Program-made: the position numbers and the translations under genes
Assembly: GCA_032988165.1 (NCBI GenBank)
Contig: JANTQF010000252.1
Location: 1 to 50,840 of the forward strand
Direction: 5' to 3'
From: Emmonsiellopsis sp. PD_33
Taxonomy: Eukaryota > Ascomycota > Eurotiomycetes > Onygenales > Ajellomycetaceae
Length of the DNA: 50,840 nucleotides
Notes under the pieces: model-generated
The model's database searches: none
The model's input: only the letters and a program-made list of their open reading frames with translations
Told to the model about the DNA's origin: nothing
Shown here: piece by piece, positions 1-10,017 of the stretch
Layout of the letters: each line of letters opens with the position of its first letter
How positions within the stretch are numbered: the first letter of the stretch is position 1

Positions 1-1959
1 GCGATAGTAGAATTCGGACCACAGCGAGTGGTGGAGGCGGTCGTCGCCGTCCCTTTTTCGAGTGAGCGAAATTCGAGAGGTGAGTAGTCGGAAGCGCGGG
101 AGGTTTGCGAACACGGTGGGATCTGGCGATGGATCGAGACTGTTGCCAATGAGAGGTTCGGACCATCGTGGCTTCAGATCACGTGATATCGCCCTTCATA
201 GAGTTCGTCGTTGAACCGCCACCATCGTCTCATGTTCTATTTTATTTATCAGAGCGGTTTCTAGGGCATAGATAGTCCCTTGTGTATATGTTGGTCTTGA
301 GCATTTAACCTACGGTGTGGGCTTAAAAGGGAAGGTTTAGTTATAGAACCGTATATGAATACAGCTGCAGAAAGATGTCCAACCTCTAAATATATATTTC
401 TAGCCATCTTGTTTTCATAAACATCGGAACATCTTTTATCTTCAAGAATACTTTTGTATTCCAATATCAATTGATTTCCTTTAGTTTTATATAGTATTTC
501 AAAGCCTTCCTCAAAAGTGTTAACTACCACATATAAACCGCATCGCTTCGTGCTGTACGTTGCCAACTTCATGACAAATAACATCCCGAATATCTAGTAC
601 CGCACCCAGAGAATTTGCCCATCTCTTGAGGGGAATCCTCAGCCGGGATTTGGATCTTAATAAATATATGAGACACCAAGCATTTTGAAATCCCTGGTTC
701 TATCCGTCCTCCTTCCCTTGCTGTCCTCGCAAAGTCGGGCATTTCTACCTCAGTGCATCCGCTGCCGCTCCCAGTTCTGTTTGCGTGGTACTGAAACAAG
801 TCCCATTCACCGCCACCATTTCTGTCCTCCTCCTCGTAGTAGCTGATTCTCGTGCGCCTAGTGTGGGGACTATTGGTTCGGGCGGACGTAGTTGTTGCCG
901 GTCCCTCGAGTACGGTCAGAATCCCGGATCTTGAAAAGGGAACGAAGTCCAACAAGACGGCAATCTTTATGGTAGCCTCTGAATTGCCCTGGTCTGGCCA
1001 CTGTCCCTGGATCCCCTAGGGGAGAGAAAGATATAAACGAGGAGATATGGCCATTCAATTCTCCATATCCAAAGATGTTCCTATGTCCAGCCTTCCCTGC
1101 CTCTCTTTAGAATGCGGCTGCAACATTAACTGGAATTTTTCACCGTGCAAGCGTTCTCTTTGGATGGCCCATAATTGTATAGGAAGTTGTATTTTCCGCG
1201 TCCGATTCTGGGGGATCTTAGGCCCCATGTGCGACGGGGGAATGCCCCTGAGATAGAAATCTGGACCCTCTCGGGTTGGGTCAAGGTGAACCATGCTATA
1301 TGTACATTGGTGAGCTGATAGGGTTTAATGTTTGGTTTAGTACTTGCATGTTATGAGGATAAGCGTGTCTGAACATGGCTAAACTGCTGCCCACACAGAA
1401 CTTTATGACCCAAAGCGTGAACCGATGACTGAAAATAGTTGGTTATTTCTCCTCAAGATACCCACCAGAATTTGAGGCACAGTCAGTGAGTTTCTGGGCC
1501 GTTAACAAGAATCCGCCATAGAGAAGATTTTTGATCTGGGGATGTGGAGGATCGGGAATTGTAGCTTCGAATTAATATATGCATATAAGATTTTGAAGAA
1601 TCCAGGGGTCAGGTAGGCGCTAGTATAGCTGTTAGTAAACAAAATACCTTGGGCTCTGAGGCTTGGAGTTGTCTACTGGACAAATTGTTTGGAGAAGTCA
1701 AGCCCGCGGTTATTTAAATAAGCGCGCATCAATTTTAAGCTTCTCCCGCGCCTGCGCTTCCGTTCTCCGTTTCCCGCTCCACTCCGCTTCCAAGTTTCCC
1801 GCGCATAAACGAACAACACCTCCACAGCTCAAAGTACTGGTTCAATTGCACCTCTTTCCCCAGGTATACAATCTGAACCTCGAAACAAAGTACGATTTTG
1901 CCGGAACGAGGACATCAAGCCACAAAAAAGATAATAAGAACCAACTTCATCGTACAATA
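1..1959. other. Intergenic / low-information left edge
   Basis: Apart from the doubtful reading frames at 261-955 (listed separately), I see no gene here that I can support. Short open frames on both strands have no recognisable domain and no matching splice sites. The last 250 bases (about 1700-1959) are the leader and promoter side of the AIM19-like gene; they are rich in C, T and A and contain no clear TATA box. Confidence 0.5.
261..955 (-). pseudogene. Doubtful broken hypothetical gene (two overlapping frames)
   Basis: Two open frames on the minus strand, 955-569 and 584-261, overlap by about 15 bases in different frames. Together they read as plausible protein, with charged and polar residues spread evenly; the second has motifs such as EEGFEILYKTKGNQLILEYK. 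I recognise no domain. A single-base shift near 570-584 would join them, so this may be a frameshifted pseudogene, or an unannotated gene with an intron I cannot place. It could equally be chance open frames. No start context, signal or neighbour supports a function. Confidence 0.2.
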
Positions 1960-2490
1960 ATGGCCGGAGACACAGATACCAAAACGCCACCGCCGCAAAA
2001 GCAATCCCTAATGCAATATGCCCGCGCCTGGGGGGGTAAGTAAAAAAGAAAGAAAAAAACTTCCACAAACCTACCCCGCTCCCATCCCATTTCCCTAAGT
2101 TACACAATTCCCAACCCGCCCCGCTAACCTAATACCATCAACCCAACAGAATCGCCCTTCCCACCCACGCTCCTGGCAACCCTTATCGCCGCCCAACACA
2201 TGCGCCCCTTCCAGCCCCTCCCCATGCTCTTCCCCCCGGCCCTCCTCTTCACCACCTATCTCAACCTCCTAGAGTACAAAGTCGACGCTGCGGGCGTTAG
2301 TGCGGCGTGGTCGGGATTGTATTTGCTGCTGGCGGCGAAGCGGAAACAGAAGTTTGTGCAGAAGTGGGGAGCGAGGGGGATAGTGCGCGGGGGGGCGATG
2401 GGGTTGGGGTTTGCGAATATGGTTAGTGGGGGGTTGGTTTATATGCTTGGGGAGAGGAGGAAACGTGGTGGGGAGGGGGATGGGGTTTGA
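1960..2490 (+). CDS. AIM19: AIM19-like mitochondrial inner-membrane protein (two exons)
   Basis: The likely product is the fungal Aim19 family ('altered inheritance of mitochondria 19'), a small membrane protein of unknown biochemical role. Exons are 1960-2035 and 2150-2490, joined by a 114-nt intron with a GTAAGT donor and an AACAG acceptor; the joined protein is 138 aa. The start is the first ATG in frame, giving MAGDTDTKTPPP. A hydrophobic stretch follows (LLATLIAAQ, then LPMLFPPALLFTTYLNLLEY). The core AAGVSAAWSGLYLLLAAKR matches the yeast pattern around 'ATWSALYLIVGGKK', and a last hydrophobic helix (GLGFANMVSGGLVYML) ends in a basic tail. It converges with the POF1-like gene 327 nt downstream. 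Strand composition flips from C-rich to G-rich inside exon 2 (see findings). Family assignment is from memory of yeast Aim19. Confidence 0.8.
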
Positions 2491-2817
2491 TTTTGGGGGG
2501 GAGAAAATGGTAGCAGTCTTTTTTTGGAAGTGGGGGGGAGGGAGGGGGGTGGCCTTTTGGGTTTAGGGTGTAATAGTTCTACTTTGTACTATATATGGGC
2601 ATGGATAGCATGATGGAGGCGTTATTTAGCATATAAGCGTGTGGGATTATCAAGTGCATTTTGTATATTCGTGGAAGATCATTTATACGTCATTGGGTAT
2701 TTTGGCTGATAGAGGTGTCGGATCCAGTATCATAATCGTTGGATCTGCTGCCCGCAAGTAGGAGGGTGGGGATGTGCGTAGATAACTATGCATATTTTTC
2801 AACGTCTATCATCACTT
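2491..2817. other. Convergent 3' spacer
   Basis: A 327-nt spacer lies between the ends of the AIM19-like gene and the POF1-like gene. The first 70 nt are very G-rich (runs of G around 2492-2550) and continue the skew of the upstream exon. The rest is AT-rich and presumably holds both polyadenylation regions. No gene is seen. Confidence 0.5.
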
Positions 2818-3738
2818 TCATAAATTGGCATACAGCTTCTGAGATAAAACCCAATCGCTAATGCTCGACGTGACTAGTTTCCTCAAAGCGTCGCCATCAC
2901 GGTTTGCCGCCGCATTTCTGACCTTGGTTGAGCTCACGGTCTCCTCGCCCGCTTTCGTTCCCTCAACTAGTTCGATTCGTTGCGCCCATTCCCGCTTGCC
3001 CCCCTCAGGCTCCCTTGCTCCGTCTGCCAGGTTGCTCAGGAATAGCTTCTGTTCTTCCCGTCCACCCCAGTCATCATCGGGGCGGAACGTCACTCTAAGC
3101 CTGTGGTTTGTAAAAAATCGACTCAACGGCTGGAGTGTATGTTCTGGGGGGTAGTATTTGGTATCAAATATCCGGATCAAGGTGTCATAGCCTGTTAAGA
3201 GGACTTGTTCAACCCCATCCGGGTATTCCTTGGAAGCAGAAATCGCCACCGCTTTGTCGATGAAATAAGGGAGTTTAGTCACGCCAATATCAATTGTTGG
3301 TGGACCTTGATTGCTGGAGGTGTTGTTATCTGAACTCGCAAGAAAAACATCTCGTATGTCTTGTGCGAAAAGGTGCATCATGACCAAGCGGTCCTCGAAC
3401 AGTGCAGGTTTTGACGGCTTATCGGCATTCTGTGTAGCCAATAAAAGCAATAATCTGACTGTAGATAGATCATGATGTTGAGCAAGAGCAGATTTGGCAA
3501 TGGTTAGATGGGCTAGTGTGGGCGGGTTGAATGACGAGTCGAGCACGTAAAGAGTTGTTGGCTTTGTGGCTTCCCGAGTACTCCGCGGGAGGGTTTCGAG
3601 AATTTGGAAATCTTTCGGTGACGCGATAAATTGCCGGAGAGACTCGTGGTAGCCCTGCCTGAGGGCGTGCTGTGATGGGGTTTTAGACATGAAGAACGAA
3701 CGTTGTAAGGCGGGCTTAAGAATGTTTAGGAATTGCAT
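2818..3738 (-). CDS. POF1: POF1-type nicotinamide-nucleotide adenylyltransferase
   Basis: This is a nucleotidyltransferase of the fungal Pof1/NMNAT type, expected to join NMN with the AMP part of ATP to make NAD. It is a single exon of 306 aa from the ATG at 3738; the frame is open upstream but has no earlier ATG. A second ATG at 3690 (MSKTPSQH, 290 aa) is also possible. The stretch between them (MQFLNILKPALQRSFF) looks like a mitochondrial presequence, so two start sites could give two locations. The nucleotide-binding motif SFNPPTLAH is at about residues 69-77, a strand LLLLAT with NADKPSK follows, and the second nucleotidyltransferase motif SSTKVR (ISxTxxR type) is near residues 269-274. 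Length and motif spacing fit the family. It converges with the AIM19-like gene. Confidence 0.88.
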   Translation of the reverse strand: MQFLNILKPALQRSFFMSKTPSQHALRQGYHESLRQFIASPKDFQILETLPRSTREATKPTTLYVLDSSFNPPTLAHLTIAKSALAQHHDLSTVRLLLLLATQNADKPSKPALFEDRLVMMHLFAQDIRDVFLASSDNNTSSNQGPPTIDIGVTKLPYFIDKAVAISASKEYPDGVEQVLLTGYDTLIRIFDTKYYPPEHTLQPLSRFFTNHRLRVTFRPDDDWGGREEQKLFLSNLADGAREPEGGKREWAQRIELVEGTKAGEETVSSTKVRNAAANRDGDALRKLVTSSISDWVLSQKLYANL

Positions 3739-6160
3739 ACGGAGACACACACTACCAATTCCTATCACTAAGGGCCGCCGCTGTTTCGACACGGCGTTGT
3801 GTGTGTCTTGATAATCCGTGTGTCATGTAGAGAGAGGTTTTGTGCTGTCTGTCCCGATGTTGGATTGATGTCTTCAGTTGGAGCGGGCCTCGGGAGGAAG
3901 ACGGCCCGTGACTTGAGCCTCATCCCGAGACTTCAGCACGGCCACAACTTCCAAGCATCTCCACGACCACGACACAGTCTTGCAGACCTTCACTGCGGGT
4001 CAATTGATCCCTGGTAACTATTTACAAATTGCAAAAGGCTTCAAGACGATAAGCAATGACCAATGAACGAACCTTTTCTCTCGAAGCTGCATGCCAATAG
4101 AAGTTTTGTACTCACAAGCATTTCTATCCCCTTCTGAGAAATTGAGAAACTCTGGGCTGTTTAACTACGAGACGGGACTTGATCAAAAGCTTGCCTGAAA
4201 CAAAGCGAAACAGGACCTTTTATTCGTAAGTTATCTTGAGTCGGTTGAAACTTGATGGAAATAAACGATGGGTCTTCAACGGCTCACCGAATCCTTCGGT
4301 CGAGACCCAAGCTCCAACTCCAACTCCAACCAACCAAACCCATCGATGGAAAGAAGCTTGTTTGGGTATCTGTGATGTCAATGCAGCTTCGAAGGAAGAT
4401 GACTGCAAATCCCATGCGGCATTACTGAGAAAGTCTCCGCTGGGGGGCGCTTGGAAGTTGGAGCGTGCCTTTAGGCGATGATGGTGAAACTGAGCCGCCC
4501 CGACCGCCGTGTCCGGGTCTTCCGGTCTGAGGCCCAGGCAGGAATATCACCCGGATACTAACGGCTGGGGTAATTTTTAGTCTTTCCCGCAGACCCGCAG
4601 ACCCATGTTGACTCGAAACAATGGCTCATGAACCGCACAAGCCTCCTGTTGGTTAAAACACGCAAGGAGAAACATCTCCAATGAACCAGCATGGAGATAC
4701 TGTGAGTGCTATGGATCGCTGATTTCGCAATCGGACACTGCCACAACGAATAAAACTCTCCACTGGGAAACATCATTTTCTCTGACCATAAAAATAATGA
4801 TGTCAGAGGGTTCCTTTGGCGCCCTCGTCTGGCAGCACGATCGTTGGGGTCTGATTGGTGGTGCAATCGACTAGTCAGGGGCGAAGGGTGAATTGGCCAA
4901 ACATCCAGCGAACGACAGGGCTGGACAGCGGACGGCTTTCCTCAACATCGCGCCAATTATCAACCCCGCTCTCCTCGATGGCGAAATTCCTTGGGTTATT
5001 CAGCGCCCTTGACAGTTCATTGGCTAGCGCACGGAAATATGTGTTTCGAGATGCTGACAGATGTATGTACAAACCACCATGCAGCAGAGGCAACAGCCGA
5101 TCTCAAGGCTCCATGATTGTGTGCAACCAACCTAGAACAGGCTCGTGGATTCTTGAGACATTTTTGCTCTCGCCTCGGAGCTCGACGAGAACAGTTCATG
5201 CACTTTTGGACCAGATTCGAGGACGAGATTTGTTGCTCTCAAAAAGATCTCGTTGGCAAACGCCATGAGCATTGCAAAGTTTATTGGCAGGCCCCTGCAA
5301 TATAAAATAAACTCTTGGGTCGCCTTCTCTCAGTGGTGGAGTGCTCGAGTGCTGCAGGCCATCCTGACTAGCGCATATATTTCCGTGTGTCCACTGTCAG
5401 ACCACCACAACCACCACAAACCACGCGCCGCGGTCCACCAGAAGCTTTTCCTATCACCGTTTGAAACCGGCGCAATCGTCCAATTGATTACTCGATAGAG
5501 TTTTAGGGGCTGAGATGGCCATGATGTTAATTTCTAAGCGACGAATGAATATACTGACACCGCGGTTATGGACTTGATACATGGGACTAATAAAGCCATG
5601 GCCCATGGGGGTTGGGGGCTCGCATATTTCCCCTCCTGAGCCGGCAGAGGAAATCGTCGTTTGACATCAACCGATGTGGGTTCCGTTCTAATTTGTCCTG
5701 AATTGCCAGATGGATGCAGGGAATCTGAGGCTGGCGGGAGTGCTCCACTCTGGGGTCTGTTTTGACCAAGCAGTTGAAACAATGTCCCACCCGAGGAAAG
5801 GAAACTAATTTCGAGATCCTTTTTCTATCCCGTCTTCGCCCTTGCTCCTCTATTTTTCTTCTCTCGTTTTTCTCACTCATCTCAGTGTTTTTGTTTCACA
5901 CTCTTTTCTTCATTCAGACTTTCTGTTCTACGTTCATTTCCATCTCTTCTCGACAGGGTCGTTCGTTTCTACCCAGTCCAGCCATTCTTTATACGGTACC
6001 CCTTTCGCGAATTGATTTCGCTACAAAACTACCTGCACTTAAAACCTGACATTTGTCCCTGAGTCCATCACGGAGCATTTGAAGGAAACTTTTTGTTGTA
6101 TACAACTGAAATTTTGTCTTTTTCCCAAGTGGCATTGATTGCACACATTCCTTCTACAAC
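3739..6160. other. 2.4 kb intergenic region
   Basis: No supportable gene. Open frames at 4236-4481, 4558-4866 and 4855-5305 lack domains, conserved motifs and splice logic. A short CCAACT tandem repeat (about 4311-4332) is seen. The right end holds the pyrimidine-rich leader of the secreted-protein gene. The region serves as divergent promoter space for the POF1-like gene (-) and the 6161 gene (+). Confidence 0.5.
5815..5960 (+). promoter_or_regulatory. Pyrimidine-rich promoter/leader
   Basis: About 145 nt consist mostly of C and T in long runs, 200-340 nt upstream of the ATG at 6161. Such CT-rich tracts often mark core promoters and transcription starts of strongly expressed genes in filamentous fungi. 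Assigning that role here is inference; no start site can be read from sequence alone. Confidence 0.4.
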
Positions 6161-7510
6161 ATGCATTTCATCAACAAGCTATCTATCGCCCTTGTGGCAA
6201 CTGTGGCAGCCGTCGGCGACGCTCAGCCTCATCGTCAACTCCGCTACCGCCACTATCCGGTACGACCAAACCCCGAATCTTCCAGCGCTCCCCTCGGTAC
6301 CGGCCAGTATCCAACCTACTCTGGCTACCCAGAGCCAACGGGTATCCCAAGTCAACCACCTTACTCCAGTGAGCCTAGCAGTGCGGATCCAACTGGTTTC
6401 CCAGGCTATTCAAGTCAACCACCTTACTCCAGTGAGCCCAGCAGTGCAGACCCAACTGGTTTCCCAGGCCATCCAAGTCACTCATCTCACCCACACCACT
6501 CAGGTAAACCTGGTCATCCACACCCAACAGGATTCCCGAGCCTCAGCCATCCAGTTCTTCACCCAACCGGGTATCCAACCAGCGGGTATCCAACTGGCGG
6601 ATATCCAACGGGCGGATATCCAAGTGGCCCACACACCGTCACTGTTCGCCCTGTGCCAGTCCCATCTAGTGCCGACCCCATCGGAGGCACAACTGTTACT
6701 CCTTCGCCCTCTTTGACTACTGGTGGCCCCGGTTACCCTTCCGGTTTCCCAAGTGACTTCCCAAGTGCTACCTCTTCCGAGACGGTCACAGTCACATACA
6801 CCCTCGGGACCGGAGCTTCGACGACTGTGATGACCAAGACGGTCTGCCGCCCTGCTCGCCCAACCACCGCGTTCCCTGAACCTAGCTCGGTACGTTTTCC
6901 CTTCAAAGGGGGGAAGAGTTACCCATATTGACATAATATCTAGCCTGCTACCGGCAATGATCCTATTTATGAGGATCCCACCACTACCCTTTCCAGCACT
7001 TCTACCACTACCAAGACCATCACCCTGGACCCTACCCCAAGCGGTGCCGATCCTGGTAACCACAACGGTGGAAATGGTGGTGCCTCGTGCCAAGTTCCTG
7101 CTACCGTTACCGTGACTGAGCAACAGACTATCACTGTGGTATGTCTCCGACCCATGATTTTTAACTATAAAGTTATCCTGTGCTGACATACTCGAAAGAC
7201 TGTTCCAGCTGATGCCACTCCCTCCGGTGCCGACCCAATCCAGTCCCAACCAGCACCAATTGCATCTGTTACACAGACGCACTCTGCCGCTCCTGAGCCA
7301 ACTCCAAGCTCCTCCTACCCAGTGTTTATCCCAATCCCCAGCAGCAGCGCACCTTACGGAAATGGAACCGACCCCACCACCAGACCCTCCTATCCAACTG
7401 CTTCTTCGGGCTTCCCCACCTCTTATCCGACTGCTTCTTCGGGCTTCCTCACTAGCACTAGCGCCACCCTCATCCCCGTACCCACAGGTGGTTACTACAA
7501 TTACTACTAA
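6161..7510 (+). CDS. Secreted Pro/Ser/Thr/Tyr-rich repeat protein (three exons)
   Basis: This is a predicted extracellular or wall-associated protein of 411 aa with no enzyme domain. Exons are 6161-6889, 6944-7138 and 7199-7510, all phase 0, with donors GTACGT and GTATGT and acceptors CTAG and AAAG. It begins with a signal peptide (MHFINKLSIALVATVAAVGDA). Next come YSSEPSSADPTGFPG units in two near-perfect 63-nt tandem copies (6348-6410, 6411-6473), a His/Pro segment, then GYPTGGYPTGG units of 15 nt near 6575-6625. Later segments carry TVTVT-type Thr tracts and two cysteines. The C-terminus repeats SYPTASSGF twice and ends GGYYNYY, with no GPI-anchor hydrophobic tail, so the protein is probably released or trapped in the wall by glycosylation. 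The family is not recognised. Repeat number is likely to vary between isolates. Confidence 0.82.
6348..6473 (+). repeat. 63-bp coding tandem repeat, two copies
   Basis: Copies at 6348-6410 and 6411-6473 differ by a handful of bases, mostly synonymous changes (GCCTAGCAGTGCGGATCC against GCCCAGCAGTGCAGACCC). The unit encodes SQPPYSSEPSSADPTGFPG plus a variable residue pair. A third unit starts but diverges at once. The period is a multiple of three, so copy change keeps the frame. Confidence 0.85.
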
Positions 7511-8676
7511 GCAACACTAATGTTAATCGCCGTTGAGTGCTGTGGTGCGTATGCCAGGGGATGGCTTCTATGAGTTAGCGAGGCCACAAATTTTCCTCCT
7601 CGACTCGATGGCATGGGTTTTCCTCTCACGTTGATTTTGGAAATCCATTTCATTTCATCTACATTCTACTTCTTGGGCATGAGATCTAGGTTCGGAGAAG
7701 ATAAAAGGGGGGCGACCTTAGTGGTTGAAGACGCGGGCGTTGAAAATCAGCATAAATTATTTTTCGTCATTTACCCCTTTTTTACATCATTTTTTTTTTC
7801 AAACCGGTGTTCTTCCACCGCTTCCCCCCCTTTCATCTGTTTCCTGCTTCATTTCTCAACACCCCCTTTATTTACTAGAATTACAAATTTTTGTTTCCTG
7901 TGATGTGTTTTCTTTCTCCTTTCTGCAAAGCTCTGTAAATATATCCTTAAGCACTCAATCTTAGCGGCGCGAAAAAAAATTATTGTTCTATGGTTTAAGA
8001 ATTACTCATAGTTCACCCCTATCATCGGGGTTACTTCCTCCTGCATAAAAATTTGATCATCCCTGTCGTTTCCAGTCGCGCAACCCGTTCCCGTTGTTCA
8101 ATTTCCACAAAATGTTATTTTTAAACTTTCTCCCCCGAAACGTTCCAGGCACGACTTTTGGGTCGAAGTTTAGTTAGTTAGAGTTGGTCCTTCCGCGCCC
8201 CGCTTGCTGATCTGTTGTTCGCTGCGGTCGGTCAACCCTGGACCTGAGAATGGGAAATTGGCTGGGGTGGGAATTGGGGCGGTCTGGACTCTTGGATGTT
8301 TTTGAGTTCGTGTTCGCATTGTTGAGTTCCTTGCATGGTTGTGTTCTATTTTGTCTTATCTCTGGTGCAATGTACGGAATGTGATAGATAGCTCTTGTCT
8401 TGGATGGGAAGAGTAGATAGATATGTATTTCCATGACTTTCGCAAGGGTTTGAAAAGCACAGTACGTATAGCGTTGCGTTTGTAGATGATTATCATTCTT
8501 GACCCAAATCGTGATTTCTGTAAGAAGCAAGATATTCTTTGGCAAGTTTAATCCGAATTAAGTCGAGATGTTTTAGTAGGAGGAAAGGGAGAAGGTATCG
8601 AACTGGGCGATGAATCATTTTCGGGTATTTGAATCAATTTTCATCAGAGTCATCACCAACCCTTTCTCGAACTTTA
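7511..8676. other. Convergent 3' region
   Basis: 1.2 kb between the secreted-protein gene (+) and the CCE1-like gene (-). The part at 7640-8000 is T-rich with homopolymer runs. A 123-codon minus-strand frame at 8174-8545 has no recognisable content and may be part of the CCE1-like 3' UTR. No gene is supported. Confidence 0.5.
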
Positions 8677-10017
8677 TCACCCACCGACTTTCGCCGAAAC
8701 GGCATCGAAGCCCCTTTGAGCAATCCTCTGCCGAGTATTCTGCCATTCCAGCCATGTCATGGCCTGTAACAAGCAGTCTGCCAAGTCGTCGAGTTTATCT
8801 ATCTGCAACGCTGCAGAATCCTTCGCTGAAGCTTTATTATATTGACTCTTGGAGGCGTGTGATTCCTCTGCCTCTCGTGAAACTGGTGTGGATTTGCCAT
8901 TGGTTTTCCTATCCCATTTCCTCAGAAAGGCGTCGACTACCAGGTGTAGATGCTCGTGGTATCCAAGTTGGATGGGGAGATGGTCACCGAGGTCCTTTCC
9001 CGGCGTCGAGGCAATAGAAGGGCCTTTGCTGGCCCCTGTACACGATGAAAGCAATGTCCCAATCCTATCTATTTTGATCTGCTTTCGTAGAGTGGGTGTC
9101 ATTTTTGTCGCCTTCTTTTTCTTCGTGTCCTCCTCTTGCCCTGGCATTGTCGGGTCCTTCTCCTTCTTTGATCGCTTTCCTTTTCGGGGATTCGAATCTA
9201 AATCAATCTCGTCCATCCAATACCTCATTACTCTCTGGGGTTCAACCCCTTGAACAATGATCTTGGCCAGCTCCCCTTTCCGCTCCTGCTGTATCGCGCG
9301 AAGCACAGCGTAGAGCATTCCCTCAAATACACCAACCCGGATCGTCCATTCCTGGACAGAACTGCCGCCGCCGGATCGGAATCGTTGCCGTTCGATGAGG
9401 ATATGGGTCGGCTTGTAAGTGGCGAGGAGTGAAGACATTAAAGTGTATGCGTGGGCGGCGTAGAGTTTGGGAGCAAAGGATTCCTTCTCCTTTTCCGTAG
9501 TGTTCGAAAGCTCCCTTAGTTGTGATTCCGAAGTGGTTTCATCTTCAGTTTCTTTTGACGTTTCGGATTTCCTCTTCGTCACTGACTTCTTCTTTGGGCC
9601 CATTTCCTCACCCAAGTTGAAATCCAAGACCCGGTCCTCTGACGTCGAATTTGGTAGAAACGAAGACACAGCTAGTCGATACCATGCCGTTAGAATGGGC
9701 GTTTCGGGCTCCCCAGTCTTGGTCCGGCCAGCCGGGATTGGGGGAACAGTCAAATGAGCAAATGCAAGGTTTCGAATTCCCATATCAATACTAAGAATGC
9801 TCGCCGTCTTGCTGCTGTCTATGGACGCCTCTTCGTCGCCCACATCGTGGCATGTTTGCCGTGAATCGGTGGCGTGAACTTGAAAAGCCTGATCTAACCG
9901 CTTGACCAGAACTGGCTTTGTCCCCGAGGACAATACCCCTGTAAGAGAAGCGAGGCGCTGAAGCTGGCGAAGCTTGAGGGAAGGTAGCCATGTTCCAGGG
10001 GACTGAAGCGGAGCCAT
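8677..10017 (-). CDS. CCE1: Mitochondrial Holliday-junction resolvase (CCE1/Ydc2 family)
   Basis: This is a cruciform-cutting endonuclease of the Cce1/Ydc2 family, which resolves four-way DNA junctions in mitochondrial DNA. It is a single exon of 446 aa from the ATG at 10017. Residues about 13-45 form a SAP-like helix pair (LKLRQLQRLASLTGVLSSGTK) expected to bind DNA. The RNase-H-fold core starts at SIDMGIRNLAF (catalytic Asp78), followed by ILIERQRFRS (Glu209) and a C-terminal KLDDLADCLLQ (Asp410/411); these are the acidic residues expected of the active site. Compared with the yeast enzyme (about 350 aa) it has two Lys/Glu-rich insertions, around 140-182 and 275-310, a common feature in filamentous fungi. 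No obvious presequence is seen before the SAP segment. Confidence 0.9.
   Translation of the reverse strand: MAPLQSPGTWLPSLKLRQLQRLASLTGVLSSGTKPVLVKRLDQAFQVHATDSRQTCHDVGDEEASIDSSKTASILSIDMGIRNLAFAHLTVPPIPAGRTKTGEPETPILTAWYRLAVSSFLPNSTSEDRVLDFNLGEEMGPKKKSVTKRKSETSKETEDETTSESQLRELSNTTEKEKESFAPKLYAAHAYTLMSSLLATYKPTHILIERQRFRSGGGSSVQEWTIRVGVFEGMLYAVLRAIQQERKGELAKIIVQGVEPQRVMRYWMDEIDLDSNPRKGKRSKKEKDPTMPGQEEDTKKKKATKMTPTLRKQIKIDRIGTLLSSCTGASKGPSIASTPGKDLGDHLPIQLGYHEHLHLVVDAFLRKWDRKTNGKSTPVSREAEESHASKSQYNKASAKDSAALQIDKLDDLADCLLQAMTWLEWQNTRQRIAQRGFDAVSAKVGG

Noticed and set aside
6500..7282. 260-codon minus-strand open frame
   Set aside because: It lies antisense to the repeat-rich exons of the secreted-protein gene; the open frame is a by-product of the Pro/Ser/Thr codon bias and crosses real introns.
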